From positions 91,636,001 through 91,700,000 of the forward strand of contig OZ231126.1 of assembly GCA_965153355.1 (NCBI GenBank): DNA of 64,000 nt, written 5' to 3'. This stretch comes from Flaccisagitta enflata (Eukaryota; Chaetognatha; Sagittoidea; Aphragmophora). Position numbers and translations under genes: made by a program. Positions 33,201 through 46,670 of this stretch are shown piece by piece (the stretch's first letter is position 1; every line of letters begins with the position of its first letter). The notes below the pieces were generated by a model. It had not been told where the DNA came from. It worked only from the letters and a program-made list of their open reading frames with translations, and made no database searches.

Positions 33201-34375
33201 CATATTTTTTGGTTAATTCTGATTGATATTGATGTATGTTGATCATCTGCACTGTGCTGATTCAATTTTTGGTGTTTCTACACAATTTTTGCTTTTTTTG
33301 AAAGTTTGCATATTGCAGTTTGGCGTTTTTTGCCTATAACATCCATGTTTTTTTGATTACATCAATGAAATTCATACTGATAGCATATCTTACCCTTAGA
33401 AGCTGTTCCAAAACATTAGTTTTTAGAATCTTTTGATTTTGGGTCATTTTTTCATTTTTGAGGATTCTAATGCAATTTTTGAACCTTGCAGACCTATTCC
33501 AAATCGTTCTAGGTTCACTCAAGTATCAATTGCTATTGGTACTTTAAGTTTCAATAAAAAATAAGTCTTAAATTCTTCATTCTACACCATTCTTTAAAGA
33601 AAAATAGTTGTTTTTAGCACAAAAAACCGTTTCTAATTCTTTTGGCTCAAGTTAGGTCAAAATGAATATCAGAATCGTGTTCTACAGCCTTTTTAGGTCC
33701 TCTGAGCAAAAATCTGTGAGGTGTCCATCTTTTTTTATTTTCTTTAAGCTTTTTGCAACCGGGAATCCTGACCAAAAGGATTGGAGCCCCCTGGACCGTA
33801 AGAAATTAGACTAAGTGACAGCAATGAGGGTTCCCTGGACTGTAAAAAGTCACACGTTTTCGGGCCAAGTGAGGAGAATGAGAATGAAGGATTAGGGACC
33901 CCTGTACTGTAAAAGAATCATTTGTTTTAAGACAACGAGAGGGGAATGAGGACAAAGGATTGGAGCCCCCTGGACCGTAAAAAAGTAGACTAAGTGACAG
34001 TAATGATGGTTCAGACTAAGTGACAGCAATGAGGGTTCCCCGGAGTCCTAGACTATAAAAAGTCACATGTTTTCAGGCCAAGTGAGGAGAATGAGAAGAC
34101 CAAGACCAAGTGACAGCAATTAGGGTTCAGACTAAGTGACAGCAATGAGGGTTCCCTGGATTGTAAAAAATCACATTTTCCACATTTTTCAATCATCAAT
34201 TTGTGCCCATATCTCTTTTACATACCAGTAATGGCGGCTGTCGCCGTGAGGAAAAAAGTCGTAAGCGTTGTTCATTTTTCACCAAGCTTTTGTCTTCAGT
34301 CACTGCAATTCTTTTTTTTCTTCTGTTAGATCAAATTAAGAGCAATTGTATGTATTGGTTGTTCTGAAAAATAGG

Positions 34376-34775
34376 ACTGAGCCAAATGAGCTAGCTGAGC
34401 AAAAATATTCAAAATCAGTCAACCAGACAACCAGCCATGCATACTGACATGCTTTCCTGTATTTGCATGCTTTAATCAAAACATTAATTCATTCATCTGT
34501 TATGAAATTTAAAAAAGAGAGCAGGCTTAATGAGCTAAATGAGCTAAATGAGCCAGAATACTTTAAAAACACCCTCACAGATGAGCAGCTCTGCTCACTG
34601 ACATGCTTTCTTGTATTTGCATGCTGAAACATTTATAAATATATTTTTTCATTTACTGTATTTCAAATCAGAAAAAAAAACTGAGCCAAATGAGCTAAAA
34701 TGCTCAAAATCACCCTCACATATGAGCAACTATGCTCATAAACATGTTTTCTTGTATTTGCATGCTCAAACAAAC
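34376..34775. repeat. Three diverged copies of a ~140-bp repeat
   Basis: CTTGTATTTGCATGC recurs at about 34458, 34611 and 34752, each preceded by CTGAGCCAAATGAGCTA-like and CCCTCACANATGAGCA-like sequence. Confidence 0.7.
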
Positions 34776-34890
34776 TTAGATACGCTCCTTTATTGATTCT
34801 ATTTAAAATAAAAGAAAATTGTAAAAAAATTCAATTAGAATTTTTCGTAAATAAATCTTTAAAAATTCATAGCGCGAAAAATATTTGCAG

Positions 34891-35129
34891 TAGAGTATTC
34901 TGCTTGGCGCCAAATGAAAGAGAATTATCAAATTTACTTACGCCATCAATTTCATCCGATGATGCAATCGGTCGGTGGAGAGCCCCAACTTTCGCATAAG
35001 AAAATGAAAACCCTGTTTCTCTCGAATATGTCAAAAAGTCGAAGACTGACTTCGACTTGTTTCCCGACAATATATGCATCATATACATTAAACAGACGCA
35101 ATGACCGTTATTCAAGTGTTAAGAAATAG
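34891..35129 (+). CDS. Low-complexity protein, probable last exon
   Basis: An acceptor (AAAATATTTGCAG|TAGAG) accepts phase 1 from the 31178-31276 exon, completing a Val codon. The frame then runs 78 codons to TAG 35127-35129. The translation is of ordinary complexity and basic: EYSAWRQMKENYQIYLRHQF, GGEPQLSHKKMKTLFLSN, TLNRRNDRYSSVKK. This contrasts with the repeats before it and could be the only folded part. The minus strand is also open here (34867-35115) but lacks splice partners. No polyadenylation signal was identified directly downstream. No family is recognised. Confidence 0.5.
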
Positions 35130-35399
35130 AAAACGAACCAACACCTAATGAAGAAACCAGGTAAAAGTAACAAGGTCAAATAGTTCAATTACGTTTACCG
35201 TGTGGTTCGTCGGATGAATGTGTTACCGACTGACTGATTGACCAACCATCCGAGCAACCAATGGACAAAGTTTCTTATCAATGTGCGTTGGCGCATTTTA
35301 TGGTTTCTTAACAATGTTGCCCATGGGTGATTCGCTGAATGTTGAATTTTGGTTAAACAGGCAACAATTATTTGCCCATATCTATTTTTACAACTCTCA

Positions 35400-35617
35400 A
35401 TTCTTTAAGAGGCTTTGTCCGTCCGTTGGTCCGTCGGAGCATTGGTCCGTCGCGGTGGTCCGTCGGGGGTCATCAAGTTGAAAAGTGGGAAAACGAGCGT
35501 TATAAATAATTCTTGCATATGTTTGATTGTAAGGGATCGGTTAGTGTGTAGATGGGGGTAGGATGCCCCTGCCCACCCGTCTGCAACGATATTGTGACCC
35601 CGCGTCACTTGTTGATA
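35400..35617 (+). mobile_element. HCE family copy lacking its left hairpin
   Basis: TAAGAGGCTTTGTCCGTCCG, a TCCGTCGG array, then TGCCCCTGCCCACCCGTCTG and CAACGATATTGTGACCCCGC, ending ACTTGTTGA. It is followed directly by a piece of the 330-bp repeat of 14.9 kb. Confidence 0.65.
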
Positions 35618-36039
35618 GGTATTAGTGTTTTGGGTTGGACTCAGAATAGATGTTTGTTAAGTTAATTTTGCCTAATGAAAAACTAGCAGTGATGCGCGTA
35701 GTAACCAGTCAGAGAGGGCTCACAAGGCTTTCTTCCATATTTGATATTTCTCGGTTTGGTTATAGTGTGGGATATTGTTCCGCTTGTCATACAAATACAA
35801 ATTAAATGTCGGAATATGCGGGGCCCAAAATTGGCAACTCTATAACCATATCATAACCTGATATGTAAAAAATATTCACACATGATAGTAAGGATAGTAA
35901 GCATATTAAGGAGTCAAAATGGGTGGGCCATCATGCAGAAACACGGTGAGATACGGAGTATGTAAAAGGTGGCATCTGGCATTTCTCATTACTTTCTTTG
36001 CTTGACTGAATTACAGCACCAAGCTTTTAGAGAACATTA

Positions 36040-36210
36040 TGTGCTATGCTTCTCAACACCCGCTTAGTCCGTCTGTCCATCCATCCGTCCGTCCGTCCGT
36101 CCGTCCATCCGTCCGTCCGTCCGTCCGTCCGTCCGTCCGTCCGTCCGTCCGTCTCCAATTTGATTTTTTGTTGCGGTCTTTGGCCTCACTGCTCCTAACA
36201 GGTGTTACAA
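36040..36210 (+). mobile_element. HCE relic with expanded TCCG array
   Basis: About 20 TCCG units (36067-36154) are followed by TTTTTTGTTGCGGTCTTTGG and CCTCACTGCTCC. The order matches the interior of the 48174-48365 copy. The ends are lost. Confidence 0.5.
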
Positions 36211-36833
36211 ATTACTTTTAGCAATGAATGTTCAGGGGGAAATTTACTTCACCATGGGAATCTCTGTTTACTATGAAAAGAAGATGGATGAAATTTTAGA
36301 AAATGGAACGGTTATCTTCAAGAATTGTTTTATTCCGTATCATATCAACGGAATTTAGAAATCATTGCTAGTCTGCTATATGCAACATTGATAGTTGAAG
36401 CAACCGAGTACAGGGTCCAGCGCACCAGATACATTAGATGCATGTCTTAGTAACTTGGATTTGTATACGTTCGTGTGTATCCATCTATAAATCAATCCAC
36501 AGATCTGTTAGTATGTTGATCTTGCGTACTTTTTAAACCAATCGGACTCCCTATATTGAATAGTTTTGGCCAATGGTGCAGCGAGTCATTCGCGAAGAGA
36601 AATAAACGCTCTCTTTATCTGTTCAACACGTATATATTTGTTTTTTTTTCTCTCTCCCTTTTTTAATGTCTATATTTTTGAATTAAAAGTAAAATTCCTG
36701 TTTTTTTTTAGAAAGAAAAAAATTTGATGTTTGACAACCAAGTTAGTTGAAATCCGTCTCTTACCTTCCAGAAAGATACGAACATCTGAAAACGATTTAC
36801 ATTGGGAACGAAAATGTCAACGATCTGAAGCAG

Positions 36834-38210
<1,377 letters not shown>

Positions 38211-38724
38211 GAAAGAAAGAACGACGAATAAACAGGAGAGCACCCCCACAAGTCCAGGAAATAGAATGGAATTAGGTGATTTGCGCCATAAAACTAGATC
38301 TGTTTGAGAGATGTATTCTTGGTAGAAAATCTTAGACGCTTATACATTCAGGTTCTATCATCTACTGACTATACAGTTCAAGTCTTCGTCTTGCATTGTC
38401 ATTGCTGACAGCCCTGAATTTTGCATTTTACGTATGAGGGTATTTTTACTCCATTTCCCTAGATCTCAGCAAATTGCACTTTTGAGTTCATTTAGTACTC
38501 TGAGGTTTATACCTTGTCCTTTATATGAGTGCCCTGCCCTGAAACTAAGCCTAGGGGATAAATTGGGTCTATCTGCATTGATACTTGGCAAGAGACAAAT
38601 GATTTTGGGCCTAAAATGATTCTATTTCCTGATATCGTATAAATCATGGGACTGTGAGAGAGAAAGAATTCCATATTGACTCAATACTTCGAAAGCCAAA
38701 AGCCAAAACCTCTATGGATCATTG

Positions 38725-38758
<34 letters not shown>

Positions 38759-39150
38759 TTTTTCTCAAGGCCATATAAATTTTGGTAAGCAGATAAAGTT
38801 CCCCAACAGGTTTAAGATTTAGCATGGAAAATATCGTATTCCTGTCTCTTGCTTGTAGGCAGCAAGATGATTTTGAAGGCAGCAAGAAAAAACCACGAGA
38901 AAGAGAAAAAAAACAAGGAATCTAATGCAAAAAAATGTTTCTAAAGATATGTAGTTTCAAAACTTTGAGTATTTTTATTTTTATGCTGCTACCAACAAGA
39001 AACATTAAAACTTCTATCATTGGAGATAATTAAGTAAATATTCTTAACAGGCTTTTATTGAGATATTCGTGCGCAAATTTTGTAGGCAGGAAGTATTGAG
39101 AAAATCTAGCTTGTAGCCAGCCAAAAATTTTGCTGAGCCCTGATTAGACC
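38211..39150. other. Non-coding stretch
   Basis: A short CT array (38727-38756) is the only clear feature. Confidence 0.4.
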
Positions 39151-39174
39151 TAAGCAAGAAGGGGCAAATCAAGA

Positions 39175-39725
39175 ATTTAGGACTAGCAAACCCTATGCTT
39201 CTTAGGACTAGTAGACCCTTGGTGGCACTGAGGGGAAGGTCTACTAGTCCTACTGATATTCAACTAGATAATCAGTGTCAGTCATGATAAATACAGTTGA
39301 AACCCGCTCTAATGGATTTTAGGGGACCAACAATTTTTCTCTGTTATAGGTGGACTTCTGTTACTGCTAACAAAGAAAAAAAAAAGAAATTAACTTTGAA
39401 GGACCGTGAATATGCATCTGTTATAGGCGGAATTCTGTTGGTAGTAGGTCCGTTAGAGCGGGGTTCAACTGTATTGTCTGTAGGATTATAAAACCCTTTC
39501 AGGACTTAGGACTAGAAGACCCAAAAAATGTTTTAGGACTAGTGGACCTTAGATCTAATAAATCCAACATCCAAGTTGCTTATAGGATTAATAGACCTCA
39601 AACTTAGGACTATCTAACCCTCATATGCCAAATGCTTTAGGACTAATAAACCTAAGGTCTGAAAAGCTTTAGGACTATTTAGTCTTAGGACTAGTAGACC
39701 CAAGGACTAACAAGTCTTAGTTAGG
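39175..39725. repeat. Degenerate TTAGGACTAGTAGACC minisatellite
   Basis: A 16-bp motif recurs irregularly about a dozen times and is split by the MITE at 39294-39471. Confidence 0.7.
39294..39471. mobile_element. Second copy of the 949-1269 pogo-like MITE
   Basis: The ends CAGTTGAAACCCGCTCTAAT and the reverse complement of CAGTTGAACCCCGCTCTAAC are flanked by TA (39292-39293 and 39472-39473). At 178 bp it is an internally deleted form of the first copy. Confidence 0.82.
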
Positions 39726-39924
39726 CATGGAGGGAATATTCGATAGTCCGAAATATTTTGGCCAAATAATACATTTTTTCTGTTGTTTCGGATTCCCACA
39801 AATAATTTCATTATTCCTCCAAATTATCCCAAATGTTTTGGCAACTGGCTAAATATCAAGAACGATGCTAACTTCTTCTTTAAATGTATCGCAATTAGGC
39901 TTTTAAAACTGTTAGATTAAACAT

Positions 39925-40000
39925 TTTACGCGGATGGACCAACAGACGGACGGACAAAGCCTTTTTCAGTCACTAGTCCGCAACTATTGTTGTAGTGATG
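39925..40000 (-). mobile_element. HCE relic
   Basis: CGGATGGACCAACAGACGGACGG is followed by AAAGCCTTTTTCAGTCACTA and GTCCGCAACTA; the minus-strand order fits the family but is truncated. Confidence 0.45.
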
Positions 40001-40056
40001 CAAATGAGAACAAGTAACTCGGTGTTAAGAAATCATTGTGGATGGGTGGTGATGTA

Positions 40057-40890
40057 CAGTAGATGTCGTCTAGACTTGGAGATACGGGGGAATTCATTAC
40101 ACAAAAACAAATTTACTTAACAGGCTGATATTTGAAATATAGACAAATAAAAGAGTGTTTTGTTGCTCATGGGTGTTGGTTGCTATGGAAACATATTTTT
40201 GTGTATTTACGCTAAAGTATCAATATTTTGAGAAATCTTTTTAGGGAACATTGTTTAAAACAAAATTTTCTACAACTTTCCTACAATATGTTCTGTAAAA
40301 ATATTGCTTGTTTAGCTGTTGCTAGAGAGCGTAACTATGTGTGACAGCCTTGAGATGCTCCCTAGCAACTGCCAAACCAGCGATATTCTTACAAAACATA
40401 CTGTGGGAAAAGTGTAGCAAATTTTATCTTAAACAATGTTCTCTCAAAAAATTTTTCAAAAAATTGATACTTTAGCGTAAATACATGGAAATGTGTTTCC
40501 ATGGCAACCAACACCCATGGGCATAAAGCATCTTTTTTTTAAGTGCGTCCTCGCACTTCTATAAGAGGTCATGTCTGTCGGTTGGTCGGTCGCTCGGTCG
40601 GTTGGTTGGTAGGTTAGTAACGCAAACGTTTAAAATGCGCAAAATGGCTCATCCTGACGTATTTCTTCATTTCTATCACCTTTCATGCCTTACCAAATTC
40701 ATATTCATTCATTCATTCATTCATTCATTCATTCATTCATTCATTCATCAGAAATGTACATTCACAAATTTTTAATCAAGCGAGGCACACTTGGCCTTCT
40801 TAGTTTATATTACAAATATCAGTCTCTTAACTTTATTTGTCTTTCTGTAATGAATTTCCACGTATTTCCAAGTCTAGACGACATCTACTG
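40057..40890. mobile_element. Foldback MITE, TA-flanked, split by a nested HCE
   Basis: The outer arms CAGTAGATGTCGTCTAGACT and their reverse complement are flanked by TA (40055-40056 and 40891-40892). The inner arms meet near 40345 (GTTGCTAGAGAGC and GCTCCCTAGCAAC) and resemble those of the 9504-10107 element. The right arm is interrupted at 40533-40803 by an HCE copy. Confidence 0.82.
40533..40803 (+). mobile_element. HCE family copy (code AAGTGCGTCCTC) nested in a foldback MITE
   Basis: TTTTTTTTAAGTGCGTCCTC folds with CGCACTT (7-bp perfect stem). TCTATAAGAGG and GGTTGGTCGGTCGC follow. The interior holds a CATT array (40705-40748). The far end GCGAGGCACACTTGGCC preserves a decayed reverse complement of the code. 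Confidence 0.75.
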
Positions 40891-40892
40891 TA

Positions 40893-41795
40893 GAAATGCA
40901 TTTTTTGTAAGATTTTCCTGAGCGGAAAAAAACGCATGATTTTACCATCCCTCTCCGCTAGAAATGACGTACCACAAGACTCAATAAAAAAGACGCACTT
41001 TTGGATAGCTAATTTTACCTATTGATAAAAAAAAAACCTATTGAAATCTTAGATTATCTGAAAGTTTTTCAAAAGTACTTTTATTTAGCGCCAATCTGGT
41101 GTTGCTATCTTTTTTTGTTTGGAGTGAAAACATTGCTTATTTCAGTTTTGCAATCCTTAAGTAAAAATGCATTTTAGCAAATTAGTGCTTTTGTTTGCAA
41201 AGCTCTAGCTTCTAAACCGTTTGAGATACAGAACTGGGATTGGTCGAGTTTGAAAGATTTTTTGTAAATCTCTTTAAATGTCTTCTTTAAAAAAAGTTCA
41301 AATGAATTTTAATATCTGTTGTATCATTTTATAAACATGTGCGTCTTTTTTTGAGCCGAGTGGTAGGTAGTGAAACTTTTAAGGGTATGTAATTCTGGCC
41401 TCTGGGTCGGGTCACTGTCCCATTGGTTAGACGAGCCATCATTTGGAAAAAAGTCGAGATTCGAAGATTCAAAGACTTTTTGAGTTCTGTGAAGAAAGGT
41501 TGTTTTCTCTTTTTCTCATGGGGCGTTTGCGGAAGTCGGTCAATTTTAGGAGCTGAATGAGACTACGCATGAAATTATTAGCTACGAAAGAGCTAAATCT
41601 CCTCTTTCACATGACGCCAAGCAGAATTCTGTGCAATTGATAGTCCTGGAGCTATGATTTTCTGAATCTTTTTTTATTTTTCACATTTTTCGCATTTTTC
41701 CCAAAAATTAGGAATTAGGTTATTGAAGTCTATTTGAACTTCAAATTGTCCCAGATGATGATCGTGCATGCTGGCAGCAAAGTCTCTCCCTCTTT
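40893..41795. other. Non-coding stretch
   Basis: AT-rich, without recognised features. Confidence 0.4.
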
Positions 41796-41799
41796 TAGT

Positions 41800-41909
41800 T
41801 GTGGAATCTATAAGAGGCTTTGTCTATCTGTCCATCAGTCCATCTGTTGGTCTGTTGGTCCATCAGTCTATCCATGGTGATCAAATCAAAAGTGGAAAAA
41901 CAAGCATTG

Positions 41910-41983
<74 letters not shown>

Positions 41984-42090
41984 GCTCTCGCTCTCTCTCT
42001 CTCTCTCTCTCTCTGTCTCATTCTCTGTCTCTCTGTCTATCGGTCTGTCTGTCCATCTGTCTGTCTGTCTGTCCGCCATCTCTCTCTCTA
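41800..42090. repeat. HCE relic followed by CT microsatellite
   Basis: AGTTGTGGAATCTATAAGAG and GCTTTGTCTATCTGTCCATC are a decayed HCE left part. CT arrays with GTCT interruptions follow from 41912 to 42090. Confidence 0.7.
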
Positions 42091-42091
42091 G

Positions 42092-42902
<811 letters not shown>

Positions 42903-43756
42903 GTTTCCTTCCATAGATAACTAAACTTTCAGAAAGTTATCTAAAACTGTTTTGGCTCTCCTCTGGCGTATGCTCACTACTTCCAACCTGTAATGAAATA
43001 GTATCATTGATAAAGCAAAACATTCGGATCTTTCGGCTCCCTTCGGGGGAGGGACAAAATCTTTCGCCTCCCCTCTTTCCAAAGGACATTTTGTCCCTTG
43101 GAACATGCCTAGTCTTAGTACAAAGTATCTTAGGACTAATAGGAGGCTCCCAGCTTGACAGCCTGTTTCTTAACGATTTAGCCATAGATATCTATTCTAC
43201 ATCTTAAGAAGGCCCACACCTTTGCCTCAAAGGCCCTGTCGGCCTACAACGCCCAAGATTAGGGCAAGCAAAGCATCACTGATCCTAGATATTCCGTCTT
43301 CAGCAATCGTTGTTTTTTCGTGCCTTTGGTCAATCGATGGAGGATGTCGATATTGTGATACATATACCAATAAAGGCGGCATGATGTAGTGAAGACTTTA
43401 AAAGTAATATATTTCGCTTACCGGTTAAATTTACTAATCCTGTAAATTTCATTCGTAGTCCCATTTGGCCCCAAAAATTTATCAACTTCCCCAAACACCT
43501 TATGAGAAAAGGCAAAACTCAAAAACCTTTTCTTTTTGTGACGAGTGCAACAATTTATCCTATAAAAAGCTGATACAACACCTTAGAAATTAAGTAGAGC
43601 GATCATAACAGACTCGTGAGATTCCTGAATCAATGATTGCCATCAAAACAAAAACATTAAACGTATCATTTTAATGGTTTTTATTGATGTCGTAATACAT
43701 TCAAGTGGGTTTTGTTACGCACTGGCAACACTTAAGATTCTATGTTAGAACTGAAG

Positions 43757-43916
43757 TTTTTAGATGCGTCCTCGCATCTCTATAATTGGCCGTGTCCGTC
43801 CGTCGGTCGGTTGGTCGGTTGGTTGGTTGGTTGGTTACGCATTCGTCAATATCGCGAAACTCTTCATAATTTTGATATAAAAGTGCATCATCATCATCGT
43901 AATCATCATTGACATT

Positions 43917-43981
<65 letters not shown>

Positions 43982-44353
43982 TACCATCATCATCGTCGTC
44001 GTCGTCGTCATCGTCGTCTTTGTCGTCATCATCATCGTCGTCCCCATCATAGTCATCGTAAACATCGTCGTCCTCATCATCGTCGTCGTCATCATCGTCG
44101 TCGTCATCAGTGTCATCATTGTCATCATCGTCATCATCATCGTCGTCATCATTGTCGTCATTTTTGTCATGTTACACCATATAAAGTAGACCTTATAAAA
44201 TGAGACTGTATAAAGTAGACCTTATAAAGTGAGACCGTGTAAAGTAACACCATATATATAAAGTAAGACCCTATACAGTGAGACCATATGAAATCAGACC
44301 ATATAAACCAAGACCGTATAAAGAAAGACCATTTAAACCAAGACAAGACGCAT
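43757..44353 (+). mobile_element. HCE family copy with TCA array (code AGATGCGTCCTC)
   Basis: TTTTTAGATGCGTCCTCGCA has a perfect 7-bp hairpin (AGATGCG/CGCATCT), then CTATAATTGGCCGTGTCCG and a GGTTGGTTGG array. The core is TCA/TCG trinucleotide repeat (43882-44165) and GTATAAAGTAGACC-like repeats. AAGACGCATC near 44345 may be the remains of the right end. Confidence 0.7.
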
Positions 44354-44379
44354 CAGCATTATCGTCGTCATCAAAAACA

Positions 44380-44419
44380 ACATTATGGCCATCATCATAA
44401 ACATCAGCATCATAGTTAC

Positions 44420-44502
<83 letters not shown>

Positions 44503-44930
44503 GCATCATCATCATTGTTACCATCATCATCATCAGCATCGTCATCATAATCATCATCATCATTTCCATCGACATCATCATTATCATAGTTTCTTTCCCG
44601 TCATCATCATAATCAGCATCATCCTCATCATTGTTACCATCGTCATCATCTTTACCATCATCATCATTGTCATCAGCGTCGTCGTCGTGGTTGTCATCAG
44701 CATCATCGTTACAATCGTCATCATTTATCAACATGATCATTAACGTAGTCTTTTTTTCTGTTGTCATCATCATCATCGTCATATTCATCATCATCATCGT
44801 CATGTTCATCATCATCATCATCATCACCATCGTCATCATCATCATCAGCGTCATATTCATCGTCACCATCATCAGCGTCATCGCTACAATCGTCATCGTT
44901 GTCATCATTCAACATCATTATTAACATTGT
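44380..44930. repeat. TCA/TCG trinucleotide array block
   Basis: Pure TCA from 44422 to 44503, then interrupted units to about 44925. The poly-His, poly-Ile and poly-Met frames are translations of this array. Confidence 0.95.
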
Positions 44931-45278
44931 TTTTTTTAGATGCGTCCTCGCATCTCTATAAGAGGGCATGTCCGTCCGTCGGTTGGTCGGTCGGTTACAC
45001 ATTTATCATAATCCACTATATTTATGCCATATTACACATGAAACACAACTGGATCAATAAAGCAGAGCAACATAGCGTAAAATCAGATTATATAGAAGAC
45101 ATTTTTAGTGAGATTAAAGTAGAACCATATAAAGAAAGACCATATCAAGAAAGACCATATAGAGAATGACCATATAAAGAAAGACCATATAAAGAAAGAC
45201 CATATAAAGAAAGACCATATAAAGAAAGACCATATAAAGAAAGAAGAGGACGCATCGTTGGCCTATCTGGCCTTGTTT
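44931..45278 (+). mobile_element. HCE family copy (code AGATGCGTCCTC), complete
   Basis: TTTTTTTAGATGCGTCCTCG has the perfect AGATGCG/CGCATCT hairpin, then CTATAAGAGG and GGTTGGTCGGTCGG. The core is a 15-bp repeat, GACCATATAAAGAAA (45120-45240). The end is GAAGAGGACGCATCGTTGGC then CTATCTGGCCTTGTTT. GAGGACGCATC mirrors 11 bases of the code. Confidence 0.88.
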
Positions 45279-45317
45279 AGGTACGAAAATAATCTTCTTA
45301 ACAATTTTCTGCAATGA

Positions 45318-45486
45318 GAACAAGGCCGGATACACGGCCATCAGTTGCGGACGGGTGGGCAGGGGCGGAAATACGCGTTTTCCCACTTTTCAACTCGAGC
45401 GTGACGGACCGACCGACCAACCGACCAACCAACCGACGGACGGACGGACATAGCCTCTTATAGAGTTGCGTGTCCGCAACTTAAAA
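45318..45486 (-). mobile_element. HCE family copy (code AGTTGCGGAC), complete
   Basis: The minus strand reads TTTTAAGTTGCGGACACGCA with a perfect AGTTGCG/CGCAACT stem, then CTATAAGAGGCTATGTCCG and a GTCCGTCGGTTGG array. It ends GCCCCTGCCCACCCGTCCGC, AACTGATGGCC and GTATCCGGCCTTGTT. Confidence 0.9.
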
Positions 45487-45541
45487 GAAAGAGAAAATCA
45501 GTTGAATCGGCTGCGAGTAATTCGTGTGTGTTCGTGTGTGT

Positions 45542-45661
<120 letters not shown>

Positions 45662-45956
45662 ATACGTGTGCGCGTGTCAGTCCGTTATTGACTTATAGAC
45701 AATCTACATTTTCTTTTTTGGTGATTTCGACATCACTACTACAGCCCAAACATGTTTCCTTTCCGTCTGCTGGACTACCCCTGCCCAATGCCCACCCACA
45801 TGCCACCGTAAGGCAGTTAAATGTATCCGACCTCGATTCTCCTTTTTTCTTTCCTTTAGTCCACGTCATTCTCGAGCCCGACTGGGTTCCGCGTGTATGT
45901 GCGTGTGTGTTTGCGCCGCGCGCGTGTTTGTCCGCGTCAGAGATTCTGATTTCAAC

Positions 45957-46323
45957 CTATGAAGGACTCTGTCGAGCCACTGCAGGGGTCCGTTGAGATG
46001 ACATTCGATCCAACAGGGCGTCGACGTCACCGTTTGACGTCGATAATCCGAGCCCCATCCTTTAACGAAGCTGATGCGGATCGTGCACATCCTGGTCAAT
46101 CCAAAGACGGCGTCAAATCCTCCTCCTCCTCCTCCTCCTCCTCCTCCTCTCGTCGAGACGGCGTCGACCAGTTGAGCAGCGAATATTCGATGGTCGAACA
46201 CTTTTAGGTTACATCCGGGAGGGACTTTACAGACGGTGGCCGGATGCCAATTGAAGCACACATTGGCGTTGGAAGATTGCACGAAAATCGCGCCTTCCGA
46301 ATGACATTCCACGAAAACTTGCC
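45957..46323 (-). CDS. smad2/3: Smad2/3-type MH2 domain exon, C-terminal half, with poly-Gly insertion
   Basis: The acceptor (CATCCTTTCAG|GGCAAG) takes phase 1 from the 62.4-kb exon. The frame reads [61 protein letters not shown] and [11 protein letters not shown], the hallmark MH2 sequence. R-Smads bind activated type I receptors and Smad4 through MH2 and carry the signal to the nucleus. In the L3 loop, YRRQT (rather than YHRQD of the Smad1/5 type) indicates the TGF-beta/activin branch. Ten glycines (GGA repeat, 46119-46148) interrupt the domain between DAVSTR and FDAVFG, where relatives have only a short turn. The donor (CTTCATAG|GTTGAA) ends the exon in phase 2. The tail exon with the phosphorylated SSxS motif was not found. 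Confidence 0.96.
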
Positions 46324-46539
46324 CTGAAAGGATGTAGGGAAGGGGGATGGGGGAGGAATGGAAAAGATAAAGTTAAGGTTGAGAGAGCAGGTGAAGAGAT
46401 GAGAGAGGGAAAACATGACCTGAGAGGATGTGACGATGTACTGAAAAAGACAAAGATGTAAGAGACTGATAAGGTTGAGAAGGAGATAGGTGGGAACAGA
46501 AGAGTTAAGGGGTAGTACAGGGATTAAGGTGTAAGATAG

Positions 46540-46670
46540 GACCCGAAGTAGTAAAGGTTTTTAATAAACTACTTAATAGTTAACTACTTTTTTCAGTAAT
46601 TAACTACTAAAAGTAGTTAAAAATTATAGCTTTTTTGTCTTATCCAATGACATATTTTCATAACACGTCA
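46540..46670. repeat. TAGTTAACTACT-type palindromic repeats
   Basis: AGTTAACTACTTTTTTCAGT and TAACTACTAAAAGTAGTTAA recur here and again at 47610-47690 on the other side of the following element, suggesting a larger inverted-repeat unit that encloses it. Confidence 0.5.

Larger units (their letters stand above)
31560..33990. mobile_element. Inverted-repeat element interrupted by an HCE copy
   Basis: Left-arm segments between about 31690 and 31835 (for example GTAGAACAAGATTCTGATAT, TCATTTTGACCTAACATGAG) recur inverted between 33625 and 33760. Outside the arms, AGGCCAAGTGAGGAG/GACTGTAAAA repeats occur on both sides (31560-31620 and 33830-34160). The HCE at 31855-33200 occupies the interior. Confidence 0.65.

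Noticed and set aside
34867-35115. Minus-strand 82-codon frame opposite the proposed last exon
   Set aside because: It looks protein-like but lacks splice partners in phase, while the + strand frame has a good acceptor in the required phase and a stop. Not fully excluded.
44288-44908. Poly-His, poly-Ile and poly-Met frames
   Set aside because: They come from the TCA trinucleotide array in different phases and strands.
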